A stretch of DNA of 64,000 bases from Chloroflexota bacterium (lineage in GTDB: Bacteria > Chloroflexota > Dehalococcoidia > SHYB01), in assembly GCA_016875535.1 (NCBI GenBank), contig VGPF01000005.1:30857-94856 (forward strand), in the 5' to 3' direction. A model generated the notes under the pieces. It was not told the DNA's origin and did no database searches. It was given only the letters and a program-made list of their open reading frames with translations. Below, piece after piece: positions 17,114 to 25,600 of this stretch. How positions within the stretch are numbered: position 1 is the first letter of the stretch; every line of letters starts with the position of its first letter. The translations under genes and the position numbers were made by a program.

Positions 17114-18058
17114 ATGGATGGCATCCTCAGCATCCTGAAGCCCGTCGGCCCCACCTCGCACGATATGGTGCGCCTGGTGAAGCGCCTCACCAACGCAGAG
17201 CGCGCCGGCCACGGCGGCACCCTCGATCCCCAGGCCTCAGGCGTCCTCCCCATCCTCCTCGGCCACGCCACCCGCGTCAGCGAATACCTGCTGGACGTGG
17301 CCAAGGTCTACCGAGCCACGATTTCCATGGGCGCCACCTCCAGCACCTATGACCGTGAGGGCGAAATCACGCCTGCAGGAGATGCTGGGCGCATAAGCCT
17401 GGAGGCGGTACGCGAGGCCCTGCCGCGCTTCCAGGGCTTCATCCTCCAGCGCCCGCCGATGTTCAGCGCCGTGAAACGCCACGGCCAGCCCCTCTACAAG
17501 ATGGCGCGCGCCGGGAAAGAGGTTGAGCGCGCCGAGCGGACCGTTCACGTCAAGCGGATAGATCTGCTGGACTGGTCGCCGCCGCTTTTGACCCTGGACA
17601 TCGAATGCGGGCGCGGGACCTACATCCGCTCCATCGCCCATGAGCTCGGCCAAGCGCTTGGCTGCGGCGCCTATCTCGCCTCCCTGGAACGCCGCCGGGT
17701 GGGACCTTTCTCGATTGAGGAAGCGCTCACCATCGAACAGCTCGAAGAGGCGGCCCGCGAAGGCTTCCTTGATCGACTCCTCTACCCCGCCGATCTCTTG
17801 CTTCTCCACCTCCCTGCCGCCATCGTCTCGGATGCCGATGTGCGCGCCATCGGGCAGGGGCAATACTTCCATAGCGTGGAGTTCGCGCCCACGTCGCACA
17901 CCCAGTGCCGCGCCTATGACTTCGCAGGGGAGATGGTAGCCCTGCTCACTAAAGACAAGACGGGCGAAATGTGGAAGCCGTCAAAGGTTCTGCTCGGCTC
18001 CCGCATCGCGGAGACCCTTGGACCAGGGCCGGACCCCGAAGGCGTCATAGATGGATAA
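17114..18058 (+). CDS. truB: tRNA pseudouridine(55) synthase TruB
   Basis: A 314-residue pseudouridine synthase that modifies U55 in the T loop of tRNAs. The start MDGILSILKPVGPTSHDMV is the family N-terminus, so the ATG at 17114 is preferred over the in-frame TTG at 17102. The catalytic Asp is in GHGGTLDPQASGVLP. RPPMFSAVK, GTYIRSIAHELG and a C-terminal PUA-like region follow. Its last eight bases overlap the acyltransferase gene, tying the lipid genes to this operon. Confidence 0.95.
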   Translation: MDGILSILKPVGPTSHDMVRLVKRLTNAERAGHGGTLDPQASGVLPILLGHATRVSEYLLDVAKVYRATISMGATSSTYDREGEITPAGDAGRISLEAVREALPRFQGFILQRPPMFSAVKRHGQPLYKMARAGKEVERAERTVHVKRIDLLDWSPPLLTLDIECGRGTYIRSIAHELGQALGCGAYLASLERRRVGPFSIEEALTIEQLEEAAREGFLDRLLYPADLLLLHLPAAIVSDADVRAIGQGQYFHSVEFAPTSHTQCRAYDFAGEMVALLTKDKTGEMWKPSKVLLGSRIAETLGPGPDPEGVIDG

Positions 18059-18977
18059 ACTCCTCTTCCTCAAAACCCTGGTCTTCGCCGTGGGATGGCT
18101 TCCATCAGTCATCGGCTACCCCATCGCTCTCGCCTTCGGCCAGATCATGTACTGCTTCGGAGGGAAGAGCCGCCGCCTGGTCCGCGCCAACATGCGCCGC
18201 GCCCTTGGCCCCGCAGCGAGCGCCTCCCAGGTGGAGCGCGCCACCCGGCAGGCCTTTTGCTCCCTCACCGCCTACTACTATGACCTCGTCCGCATGCCGC
18301 GAACAAGCCCCGCCAAGCTCAACAAGCGCATCGTTTTAGAAGGCCTTCCCCATCTGGAGCAGGCCCTGCGGGAGGGTAAAGGAGTCGTGCTTGCCTCGGC
18401 GCATCTGGGGGTGCCGGACCTTGCCGCCCAACTCTCCCTTGCCCGCGGCGTCCCCCTCACCTTGATCGTAGAGCAGCTACAGCCGCCGCGCCTGCACGAT
18501 TGGTTCACCCACAAACGCTCCATCCAGGGCCTTGCCATTGAAACGGCCACGTCCAGCGGCTTGCGCGCCGCCTTTCGCGCGCTGCAAAAAGGCGAAGCCG
18601 TCGCCGTCACCATAGATCGGGCTATCCAGGGCAACGGCATCGTCACCCCCCTCTTTGGAGAGCCCTCCCTGCTCCCCACCGGCGCGGCAGAGATGGCGCT
18701 ACGAACGGGAGCCACCCTGCTCCCTGCCTACACCCTTCGCCGTGGGAGAAAGCGCTACAAGATCATCATAGAAGCCCCCATCGCCACGATGGCTGACGGC
18801 AAGCCGAAGGAGGCCCAAGCGGTCATAGCGGAGCTTGTGCCTTCCCTGGAGCGGCATATCCGCTCCCAGCCCGGCCAGTGGATGGCCTTTCACCCAATCT
18901 GGCTCTCTGACCTCCCTGAGAGGCCAGCGGCGATGCAACAGCAACCCGCCACGGAGAGCTTGAACGGCAAGCCTTGA
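18051..18977 (+). CDS. Lysophospholipid acyltransferase family protein (LpxL/PatA-like)
   Basis: A 308-residue acyltransferase of the LpxL/HtrB superfamily. The catalytic H-x4-D is HLGVPD, about residue 120. A DRAIQGNG stretch and FGEPSLLPTGAAEMALRTGATLLP are the other family blocks, and a hydrophobic N-terminus acts as membrane anchor. In a bacterium with no sign of lipid A, next to PimA-like and PIP-synthase-like genes, the closest role is the phosphatidylinositol-mannoside acyltransferase PatA of actinobacteria. That is inferred from neighbours. It overlaps truB by eight bases. Confidence 0.82.
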   Translation: MDKLLFLKTLVFAVGWLPSVIGYPIALAFGQIMYCFGGKSRRLVRANMRRALGPAASASQVERATRQAFCSLTAYYYDLVRMPRTSPAKLNKRIVLEGLPHLEQALREGKGVVLASAHLGVPDLAAQLSLARGVPLTLIVEQLQPPRLHDWFTHKRSIQGLAIETATSSGLRAAFRALQKGEAVAVTIDRAIQGNGIVTPLFGEPSLLPTGAAEMALRTGATLLPAYTLRRGRKRYKIIIEAPIATMADGKPKEAQAVIAELVPSLERHIRSQPGQWMAFHPIWLSDLPERPAAMQQQPATESLNGKP

Positions 18978-19014
18978 ATCTTTCCTCACGGTAGTCCATA
19001 GTTATCGAGTCCAT

Positions 19015-20160
19015 ATGAAAATCGCGCTCGTCTCTCCGTACGACTGGGCTTATCCCGGCGGCGTGAAGAACCACATCCGCTCCCTCTCCGATGAACTCCA
19101 GCGGATGGGCCACCGCACGACCATCGTTTCGCCGTCCTCTAAGCCTGCGCGGGAGTTGGCCACGCCCAACCTTGTCACCATCGGCAAGCCGATTCCCCTC
19201 CCTATCGCCGGCTCCATCGCCCGCCCTACCTTCTCTCTCCATCGCGGGCCCCAGGTGAGGGCGCTTCTGGAAGAGGAAGAGTTCGATGTTGTCCATCTGC
19301 ACGAGCCCCTCGTCTCCGCTCTGACGATCTCCTTCCTCCGCAACTCTCATACCTTGAACGTCGGCACGTTCCACGCCTATGTTCCCCGCAGCAGGGGCTA
19401 TCGCTCCGCCAAGCCCCTCATGAAACGCTGGTTCCGAAACCTTCACGGGAAGATCGCTGTCTCCCAAGCCGCCGCCGACCTTATCGGCAAGTACTTCCCC
19501 GGGTACTACAACATCATCCCTAACGGCATCAACCTCGATCATTTCCGGCCGGACGTTCAGCCCATCGAAAGCTATATGGATGGAAAGCTCAACATCGTCT
19601 TTGTCGGCCGGATGGAGAAGCGCAAAGGCCTCCGGTACCTCATCTCGGCCTACGGGCGTCTCAAGTGGGAGTACCCTCAGATCCGCCTCATCATCATCGG
19701 CCCCGGCAAGCTCGATCCCGCCTCTGAGCGCGTCCTTGGCGAGCGTGTGCTAGACGACATCGAAATCGTCGGCGGCGTTGACTATGCCGAGCTGCCGCGC
19801 TACTACCGCACCGCTGATATTTTCATCTCCCCCGCCACCGGCGGTGAAAGCTTTGGCATCGTCCTCCTGGAAGCAATGGCGACCGAGCGTCCCATCATCG
19901 CCTCCAACATCCCAGGCTATGCCGGCGTTATGCAGCACGGCGTTCAAGGCCTGCTGGTGGAGCCTCAGGATGACCAAGCGCTGGCCGCCGCCATCGTGGA
20001 ACTGATGCAGAATCCTGACCAGCGCCGCGCTATGGGAGCTCGGGGACGCCTCCATGCGCAAGCCTACGGCTGGCCAAAGGTCGCACGCCAGGTCTACAAC
20101 TATTACGAACGCCTCCTCGATGAGCGTGGCGCGCTCGATAGGATCGAAAAGAAGCCATGA
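19015..20160 (+). CDS. GT4 glycosyltransferase, PimA-like (phosphatidylinositol mannosyltransferase candidate)
   Basis: A 381-residue GT-B enzyme. The N-terminus MKIALVSPYDWAYPGGVKNH closely follows the opening of mycobacterial PimA, with GGV binding the nucleotide-sugar phosphate. The C-terminal half has VFVGRMEKRKGLRYL and the GT4 E-x7-E motif within GGESFGIVLLEAMA. PimA transfers mannose from GDP-mannose to phosphatidylinositol on the inner membrane face. It lies between an acyltransferase and a CDP-alcohol phosphatidyltransferase; its stop overlaps the latter's start by four bases. Sugar donor and acceptor are inferred from context. Confidence 0.82.
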   Translation: MKIALVSPYDWAYPGGVKNHIRSLSDELQRMGHRTTIVSPSSKPARELATPNLVTIGKPIPLPIAGSIARPTFSLHRGPQVRALLEEEEFDVVHLHEPLVSALTISFLRNSHTLNVGTFHAYVPRSRGYRSAKPLMKRWFRNLHGKIAVSQAAADLIGKYFPGYYNIIPNGINLDHFRPDVQPIESYMDGKLNIVFVGRMEKRKGLRYLISAYGRLKWEYPQIRLIIIGPGKLDPASERVLGERVLDDIEIVGGVDYAELPRYYRTADIFISPATGGESFGIVLLEAMATERPIIASNIPGYAGVMQHGVQGLLVEPQDDQALAAAIVELMQNPDQRRAMGARGRLHAQAYGWPKVARQVYNYYERLLDERGALDRIEKKP

Positions 20161-20771
20161 CCGCCGCACAAACGACGCTCTTCGAGCGCCTTCGCGGGCG
20201 GAGCCGCGCGATGCTCTCCGGCATCATTGACCCCATAGTCGGCATGCTGGATCGCATGGGCGTCACCCCGAATCAGATCACGATCCTGGGCTTGCTGGCC
20301 AGCATCGGCGCGGGCGCGCTTCTCTGGGCGGATCACCTGGTCTGGGGCGGCATCCTGATTCTGGCCGGCAGCGCCATTGACCTGCTGGATGGCGCCCTCG
20401 CCCGCCGCACCAACCGCGCCACAAAGCTTGGCGCATTCCTGGACTCCAACCTGGATCGCGTCTCGGAAGCGGCCATCTTCTTCGGCCTATTGGCCCACTT
20501 CCTGGGTACAGGCGAACATGAAGAGGCGATGCTCACCGTCGCGGTGCTGATCTGGACCTCCATGGTCAGCTACGTCAAAGCCCGCGCCGAAGGGTTGGAC
20601 TATCCCTGCACCAGCGGCATCGTCACCAGGCCGGAGCGCATCATCCTCATCGGCATCGGCCTCATCTCCGGCTTCATGACGGCCTTCCTTTACATCACGG
20701 CCATCCTCAGCTTCGTGACTGCCTGCCAGCGCTTCCTGGAAGTCTGGCGTCAGGGAGAGCGCAAAGCCTAG
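20157..20771 (+). CDS. CDP-alcohol phosphatidyltransferase (phosphatidylinositol-phosphate synthase-like)
   Basis: A 204-residue membrane enzyme with the full CDP-alcohol phosphotransferase motif: D-x2-DG-x2-AR in DLLDGALARR, then G-x3-D-x3-D in GAFLDSNLD. About five or six membrane helices are visible. The segment SYVKARAEGLDYPCTSG followed by RPER resembles actinobacterial PIP synthase more than PgsA glycerol-phosphate enzymes. It would make phosphatidylinositol phosphate from CDP-diacylglycerol for the PimA-like enzyme. No inositol-phosphate synthase or phosphatase is in the window. Its end overlaps the convergent SDR gene by four bases. Confidence 0.82.
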   Translation: MTAAQTTLFERLRGRSRAMLSGIIDPIVGMLDRMGVTPNQITILGLLASIGAGALLWADHLVWGGILILAGSAIDLLDGALARRTNRATKLGAFLDSNLDRVSEAAIFFGLLAHFLGTGEHEEAMLTVAVLIWTSMVSYVKARAEGLDYPCTSGIVTRPERIILIGIGLISGFMTAFLYITAILSFVTACQRFLEVWRQGERKA

Positions 20772-21607
20772 GGCCTGGGAGCCTCCACTCGCACCTCCGG
20801 CGCATACTTGTTCGTTTGCCCCATGAGGGGAAACTTCGCCGTTGCCGCCCCGTCCACGATGAGCGTCTGCCCTGAGATGGCGCTTGAAAGCGGCGAGAGG
20901 AGAAACAAGATGCCAGCCGCGATCTCGTCCGGCTGGCAGACGCGCCCAATGGGGATGTTTCCCTTCGCCCGCTCGTCCATGTCCATGGCGCTGCCTGCCA
21001 TCGCCCGCGGCGTCTTCACCGATCCCGGAGCAAGGGCGTTCGCCCGGATGCCGTAGGCCGACCACTCGATCGCCATGGAGCGCGTCAGCGCCATCAGCCC
21101 GGCCTTCGCCGCGCCGTACGGCGCATGGTAGGGCGCGCTCGCGATCCCGCTGACCGAGGCGACGCTGACCATCGTTCCCCTGATCTGCCGTTCGATCATG
21201 TGCTTGGCCACCGCCTGGCAGATGAGGAAGACATAGCGCAGGTTCAGGCTAATGACGTCGTCGAACTCCCGCTCTCCGTAGTCTTCCAGCCTGCCCCATT
21301 GCCCAGGCTGCATGCCGCCCGCCACGTTTGCGAGGCAATGCACGCCGCCGTAGCGCTGCACCGCTTGCGCGATGATGCGATCAACTTCGCTCTTCTTCCG
21401 AAGGTCGGCCTGGATGCCCAAGCACTCGCCGCCCATCGCGCGGAGCCTGCGTTCCGTGTCCTGCACGCGCTCGGCGGCGATGTCCACCGCGACCACCTTC
21501 GCCCCCGCCTCTGCAAGGGCGAGCGATGTCGCCGTGCCGATCCCTTCACCGCCCGCGCCGGAAACGATGGCCGTCTTGCCTCTAAGGCTCAATCGTTCGA
21601 GAATCAT
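20768..21607 (-). CDS. SDR family oxidoreductase (paralogue 1)
   Basis: A 279-residue classical short-chain dehydrogenase. The N-terminal NAD(P) motif reads VSGAGGEGIGTATSLALAEAG, and an acidic residue after beta-2 (VVAVDIA) suggests NAD. The NVAGG motif and catalytic Ser/Tyr/Lys are visible (SVASVSG then YHAPYGAAKAG). The start is the ATG of MILERL, with AAAGGAGG just upstream; an earlier in-frame start lies in the ribosome-binding region. It is a close paralogue of the next gene upstream, with the same MILERL-L-GKTAIVSGAGG opening. Substrate unknown. Confidence 0.9.
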   Translation of the reverse strand: MILERLSLRGKTAIVSGAGGEGIGTATSLALAEAGAKVVAVDIAAERVQDTERRLRAMGGECLGIQADLRKKSEVDRIIAQAVQRYGGVHCLANVAGGMQPGQWGRLEDYGEREFDDVISLNLRYVFLICQAVAKHMIERQIRGTMVSVASVSGIASAPYHAPYGAAKAGLMALTRSMAIEWSAYGIRANALAPGSVKTPRAMAGSAMDMDERAKGNIPIGRVCQPDEIAAGILFLLSPLSSAISGQTLIVDGAATAKFPLMGQTNKYAPEVRVEAPRP

Positions 21608-21640
21608 GCCGCCTCCTTTGGAAACCATCTGGAGGGCGGC

Positions 21641-21670
21641 AGTCTACGACCCACGACTGCGGCGCGTCAA
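21641..21670 (-). promoter_or_regulatory. Promoter of SDR paralogue 1
   Basis: On the minus strand TTGACG, an 18-base spacer and TAGACT. The same TTGAC/TAGACT pair is found before paralogue 2, so gene and promoter were probably duplicated together. Confidence 0.6.
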
Positions 21671-21724
21671 GGAAATGGCGAAGAGTCCCGCTCAGCCTTA
21701 CGCGGACTGTTCACAGCCCGACGA

Positions 21725-22567
21725 TTACGGGCGCGGCGCTTCGCGGATGTTCGATCGTGAGGCGTGCTTGTCGTTGGGGCCGCCAAAGGCGAACTTGGAG
21801 GTCGCGCCGCCATCCACCACCAGCGTATGCCCTGATATAGCACTCGCCAGCGGCGAAAGGAGGAAGAGCAGACCTGCCGCGATCTCGTCCGGCTCGCACG
21901 CCCGTCCGATGGGAATGGTCGTCTTGGCGCGCGTATCCATGTCCACCGTGTTGCCGGCTACCGCGCGCGGCGTCTTCACCGCTCCAGGCGCAAGGGCGTT
22001 CACCCGGATCCCGTAAACCCCCCACTCCACTGCCATGGACTTGGTGATCGCGATAAGACCGGCCTTCGCCGCGCCGTAGGGGGCGTGATAGGCCGCGCCG
22101 CCCACGCCGCTCACTGAGGCCACGCTGGCCATGGTGCCGGGGATCGCCTTTTCGATCATGTGCTTCGCCACAGCCTGGTTCATCATGTAGATGTACTTCA
22201 GATTCATGGCCACCACATGGTCGAACTTGTCCTCGGGGAAGTTCTCCAGCTCGCCGCGCTCATCGGGCCGCATGCCGCCCGCGACGTTCGCCACACAGTG
22301 GATCGCGCCGAACTTCTTCACCCCTTGGGCCACGGCGTTCTGGATGTCGCTCCGCTTCGTCAGGTCCGCGATCACGCCCAAGCACTCGCGCCCCAGGGCC
22401 TTCACTCGCTGTTCCGTATCCTGCAGCCGGTCCTGAAAGATGTCCACCGCCACGATGTTCGCTCCGGCCTCCGCCAGGGCGAGGCACGTTGTCGTGCCGA
22501 TGCCGCCGCCTCCGGCTCCAGAGACGATCGCCGTCTTCCCCTTGAGCGTCAGTCGTTCGAGAATCAT
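21725..22567 (-). CDS. SDR family oxidoreductase (paralogue 2)
   Basis: A 280-residue classical SDR. It shares the opening MILERLTLKGKTAIVSGAGG and most motifs with paralogue 1, including VASVSGVGGAAYHAPYGAAK with the catalytic Ser, Tyr and Lys. The C-terminus ends in REAPRP against RVEAPRP in paralogue 1. Some 130 bases separate the two, and each has its own promoter, so they are a tandem duplication rather than one operon. Substrate unknown; alcohols, hydroxy acids or 3-hydroxyacyl-CoA are possible. Confidence 0.9.
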   Translation of the reverse strand: MILERLTLKGKTAIVSGAGGGGIGTTTCLALAEAGANIVAVDIFQDRLQDTEQRVKALGRECLGVIADLTKRSDIQNAVAQGVKKFGAIHCVANVAGGMRPDERGELENFPEDKFDHVVAMNLKYIYMMNQAVAKHMIEKAIPGTMASVASVSGVGGAAYHAPYGAAKAGLIAITKSMAVEWGVYGIRVNALAPGAVKTPRAVAGNTVDMDTRAKTTIPIGRACEPDEIAAGLLFLLSPLASAISGHTLVVDGGATSKFAFGGPNDKHASRSNIREAPRP

Positions 22568-22607
22568 TGCGGTCTCCTTGATAATGCCTCAGGCTTGCGG
22601 TTGGATG

Positions 22608-22636
22608 AGTCTACGGAACACAATGGGCCGAGTCAA
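22608..22636 (-). promoter_or_regulatory. Promoter of SDR paralogue 2
   Basis: On the minus strand TTGACT, a 17-base spacer and TAGACT. It lies in the divergent gap to the MaoC gene. Confidence 0.6.
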
Positions 22637-22659
22637 GAAATCTGGCCCTGGAGGCCCGC

Positions 22660-23145
22660 ATGGAACACGATGAGCGCACTCTTTTCGAGCGCTACCTTGA
22701 AGAGCTTGAGCCGGGCGACCGCTTTGTCCATTGGCCCGGGCGCACCATGACGGAATGGCAAAATGACTTCTTCAGCCTCGCGACAATGAATCACCAGCCG
22801 CTCCACATAGATAGGGCGTATTCCGCAGCGTCACAGCACGGCCAGCGGCTGGTCAACGGCCTGCTGGTGCTCAGCACAGCCGTCGGCATGAGCATCCCCA
22901 ACCTCAGCGGCGCCGTCATCGCCAATCTGGCATACGAACGCGTGGCCCATCACGCCCCCGTCTTCATCGGCGATACTATCTACGCCGAGACGGTCGTGCT
23001 GGATATCCGCCCCTCCCGTAGCAAGCCGGATAGGGGCATCGTCCACGTTGAGACGCGCGTCACCAACCAGAACCAGGAGCTGGTGCTGACCTATGAGCGA
23101 CGCTTCATGCTGCCGCGCAGGCCCTCGCGGAGTACAATCGGATAA
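22660..23145 (+). CDS. MaoC family dehydratase
   Basis: A 161-residue hot-dog-fold hydratase. The MaoC catalytic region is partly visible: FFSLATMNHQPLHID (Asn/His in place of the usual D-x4-H) and then the VNGLLVLSTAVG loop. Such enzymes hydrate enoyl-CoA or mesaconyl/itaconyl-type CoA esters. It is divergent from the SDR pair and lies 20 bases before the sensor kinase gene. A link to the SDRs in a CoA-ester pathway is plausible but not shown. Confidence 0.85.
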   Translation: MEHDERTLFERYLEELEPGDRFVHWPGRTMTEWQNDFFSLATMNHQPLHIDRAYSAASQHGQRLVNGLLVLSTAVGMSIPNLSGAVIANLAYERVAHHAPVFIGDTIYAETVVLDIRPSRSKPDRGIVHVETRVTNQNQELVLTYERRFMLPRRPSRSTIG

Positions 23146-23165
23146 GCGCACTTCAAGGCAGCAGC

Positions 23166-24896
23166 GTGGTCAGACTCGAACAACTCGATAAAGTCGCCAG
23201 GAAGATATGGGTCGGCTACCCGGGAGCAGTGGCGACTGTCGCCGTCACCAGCCTCCTCGTCGCCTTCGCGAAAAGCCGCCTGGGCATTCCGAATATCGAG
23301 GTCATCTACCTCGTCGGCGTCATCGTCGCCGCTGTCGCCTTCGGCAGCGGCCCGGCCGTCCTCGCCGCCCTCCTCTCCATCTTCACCTTCGATTCCTTCT
23401 TCTCTGAAAACGAGCCTGTCCTCTTCGAGTTCGGCGGCGATGACTGGACAGCCCTGATGATCTTCCTCCTCACGGCCCTCGTCACGGGCCAACTCGCCGC
23501 CCGCCAGCGCAGCAAGGCCCAGGAGGCCAAGGAGCGCGAGCGCGAAGCCTCCCTGCTCTACGACCTCGTCCGCCTCATGAGCGAATACGACCTCCGCGAG
23601 ACCCTGCAGATCATGGCGGAGCGCCTGCACACCGAGCTCCAGCTCGGCGCTGTCCTCATCGAAATCTCGGCTGGGGACGAGCAGAGCGCCACGGCGCAGG
23701 TCGGCGATCCGGAATCCCTGGAGATGGCCCATTCGGCCGACCGCACGCCCGTGGACATCCTTGCGGAGGGCCCGGCGCCCACCGGAGGGCAGCGCGGGCT
23801 CCCGGGCACATGGATACCCGTCGTCCTTCAGCCGGCCCAAGTCTTCAGCCGCAAGCTCGTGCAGGACTGGATACCCTCAGTCCCCATTCCGGCCACCACC
23901 ATCCGCCGCACTGTCATCTTCTCCCGTCTCCCGGCGGTGCCCGTGCCCATCCCCATCCTCCGCCCCTTTATCCGAAAGACCGTCAACCGGCTCAGCGTTG
24001 TGCCGGTGCGCGTCCACGGACAGCCTGCGGGCGTTCTGGTTCTGGTGCTCCGTCCGGACGCGCCAGGCCTCACCGAGCCGGATGCGCGCCTTCTCTCAGC
24101 CATAGCCAAACAGCTTGGCTTGGGCATAGAGCGCCAGCGGCTCCAGAAAGAGGCCACGGAGGTGGAAATCCTCCGCCGCGCCGACGACCTCAAAACCGCC
24201 CTCATCAACGCCGTCTCCCACGATCTGCGCACCCCCCTAGCCTCCATCATGACCTCCGCAGGCAGCATGCGCCAAGCCGATGTCCGTTGGTCAGACCAGG
24301 AGCTGGCGGACTTTGCAGAGGCGATCGAAGAAGAGGCAAAGCGCCTCAACCGCATCGTCCAAAACCTCCTAGACCTCTCCCGCATCGAAGGCGGCATCCT
24401 CCGTCCGGACAAGACGCCCACCTCGGTCCGGGCGGCCGTTGATGCCGTGGTGGAACGCCTCCAGAGCGCCGCGGCCGACCATCGCATCACCACTGCGATC
24501 CCGGACAATCTCCCGCTGGTCCCTTTGGATCCGGTGGAGATTGATCAAGTCCTCACGAATCTCATCGAGAACGCCGTCAAATACACGCCGCCCGGCACCG
24601 TGATTACCATCTCCGCGAGGGTGGCCGATGGACAGGTCGCCATCCAGGTGGCCGATAACGGCCCCGGCATAGCGCCGGCCTCCCTCCCCCGCGTCTTCGA
24701 GGCCTTCTACCGGGATCCGGAGCAGGGCAAAAAGACCGGCGGCAGCGGCCTCGGCCTAGCCGTCGTCAAAGGCCTGGTGGAGGCCCACGGCGGGACCATC
24801 AAGGCGGAGAACAGGCCGGAAGGCGGCGCACGTTTCGTCTTTACCCTTCCATTAGGCGAGCATAAGGGCTCGCTCCGGCAGGTAAGGCCGGTGTGA
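23166..24896 (+). CDS. KdpD C-terminal-type sensor histidine kinase (split KdpD)
   Basis: A 576-residue kinase equal to the C-terminal part of KdpD: a DUF4118 domain with three or four membrane helices (about 18-115), a GAF-like region (about 125-320), HisKA with the phospho-acceptor in AVSHDLRTPLAS, and an ATPase domain with N box (LTNLIENAVKYTPPG), VADNGPGIA and GSGLGLAVVKG. The KdpD N-terminal and universal-stress domains are absent here but encoded as a separate gene at the end of the cluster. The start is GTG. The stop overlaps a possible GTG start of the response regulator. Confidence 0.9.
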   Translation: MVRLEQLDKVARKIWVGYPGAVATVAVTSLLVAFAKSRLGIPNIEVIYLVGVIVAAVAFGSGPAVLAALLSIFTFDSFFSENEPVLFEFGGDDWTALMIFLLTALVTGQLAARQRSKAQEAKEREREASLLYDLVRLMSEYDLRETLQIMAERLHTELQLGAVLIEISAGDEQSATAQVGDPESLEMAHSADRTPVDILAEGPAPTGGQRGLPGTWIPVVLQPAQVFSRKLVQDWIPSVPIPATTIRRTVIFSRLPAVPVPIPILRPFIRKTVNRLSVVPVRVHGQPAGVLVLVLRPDAPGLTEPDARLLSAIAKQLGLGIERQRLQKEATEVEILRRADDLKTALINAVSHDLRTPLASIMTSAGSMRQADVRWSDQELADFAEAIEEEAKRLNRIVQNLLDLSRIEGGILRPDKTPTSVRAAVDAVVERLQSAAADHRITTAIPDNLPLVPLDPVEIDQVLTNLIENAVKYTPPGTVITISARVADGQVAIQVADNGPGIAPASLPRVFEAFYRDPEQGKKTGGSGLGLAVVKGLVEAHGGTIKAENRPEGGARFVFTLPLGEHKGSLRQVRPV

Positions 24897-24991
24897 CACA
24901 TCCAGCACCAGTTGACAGACATCCGTTAGCACTCGAAGATAGTGGGCGACTTCGTGAATCAAGGCTGGTCGCAATCGCGCGGGAGCAGGTC

Positions 24992-25366
24992 ATGTACCGC
25001 CGCATCCTGATTGTGGAAGACGAGCCGATCCTACGGCGGCTCATCGTTCGGAATCTCACCGGCAGAGGCCACGAAGTGCATGAGGCCGCAACAGCCGCCG
25101 AGGCCCGCGCTTCCCTAAACAGAGCCCTTCCTGATCTGATGCTGCTCGATGTCAGTCTCCCGGACGGCAGCGGCCTCGATGTCCTCCGGGACCTCCAGCA
25201 ACAAGGGAGGTCCGTTCCTACCATCGTCGTCTCCGCTGTGCGCATCCCGAGAACACGATTGGAGGAGTTGAAGCCGATCGCCTACCTGCCCAAGCCTTTC
25301 CCCCTTGAAGCGCTCCTCCGCCTCGTCGCCGGTGATAGCGACCCGGCGCGCAGCACACCGGCATAA
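24992..25366 (+). CDS. Receiver-only response regulator (KdpE position)
   Basis: A 124-residue CheY-like receiver: acidic pair in LIVEDEP, phospho-acceptor Asp in LMLLDVSLPDGSG, switch Ser in VVSA and Lys in LPKPF. The C-terminal DNA-binding domain of KdpE is missing; the protein stops about ten residues after the receiver, without a frameshift in view. The ATG has GGGAG six bases upstream. An alternative GTG at 24893 overlapping the kinase stop would add 33 residues unlike other receivers. Sitting between the kinase and kdpF, it probably receives phosphate from that kinase; the output is unclear. Confidence 0.88.
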   Translation: MYRRILIVEDEPILRRLIVRNLTGRGHEVHEAATAAEARASLNRALPDLMLLDVSLPDGSGLDVLRDLQQQGRSVPTIVVSAVRIPRTRLEELKPIAYLPKPFPLEALLRLVAGDSDPARSTPA

Positions 25367-25405
25367 CAACGCTATGCGCTACCGCATCACAAGGGTGCCC
25401 GCTCC

Positions 25406-25501
25406 TTGAGCGACCTCATCGCTGTCCTCTTCTTCGCCGCGCTCTTCGCCTCGGTGCTCATCCCCCTACTCCTCTTCCTCCGCGCATCGGGAGACTCCTG
25501 A
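25406..25501 (+). CDS. Small single-helix membrane peptide upstream of kdpF
   Basis: A 31-codon frame with a TTG start (AAGGGTG about ten bases upstream) encoding one hydrophobic helix, roughly DLIAVLFFAALFASVLIPLL, ending RASGDS. Its stop overlaps the kdpF ATG by one base. It has no recognised family. Tight coupling to kdpF and its membrane character suggest a real small subunit or a degenerate kdpF duplicate. A non-ATG start and small size keep confidence moderate. Confidence 0.45.
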   Translation: MSDLIAVLFFAALFASVLIPLLLFLRASGDS

Positions 25502-25590
25502 TGGCCGCCGATCACATCGCCTTCCTCCTCATCGGCATCGTGCTTATCATCTATCTCATCGTGGTCCTCGTGAAACCCGAATGGTTCTAG
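25501..25590 (+). CDS. kdpF: KdpF small subunit of the potassium pump
   Basis: A 29-residue single-helix protein (MAADHIAFLLIGIVLIIYL onward) ending KPEWF, matching the KdpF pattern of one hydrophobic helix and a terminal P/A-E-x-F. KdpF stabilises the KdpABC complex. Length equals the E. coli protein. It precedes kdpA by ten bases. Missed by length cut-offs but well supported by position. Confidence 0.85.
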   Translation: MAADHIAFLLIGIVLIIYLIVVLVKPEWF

Positions 25591-25600
25591 CGGTGCTGCG

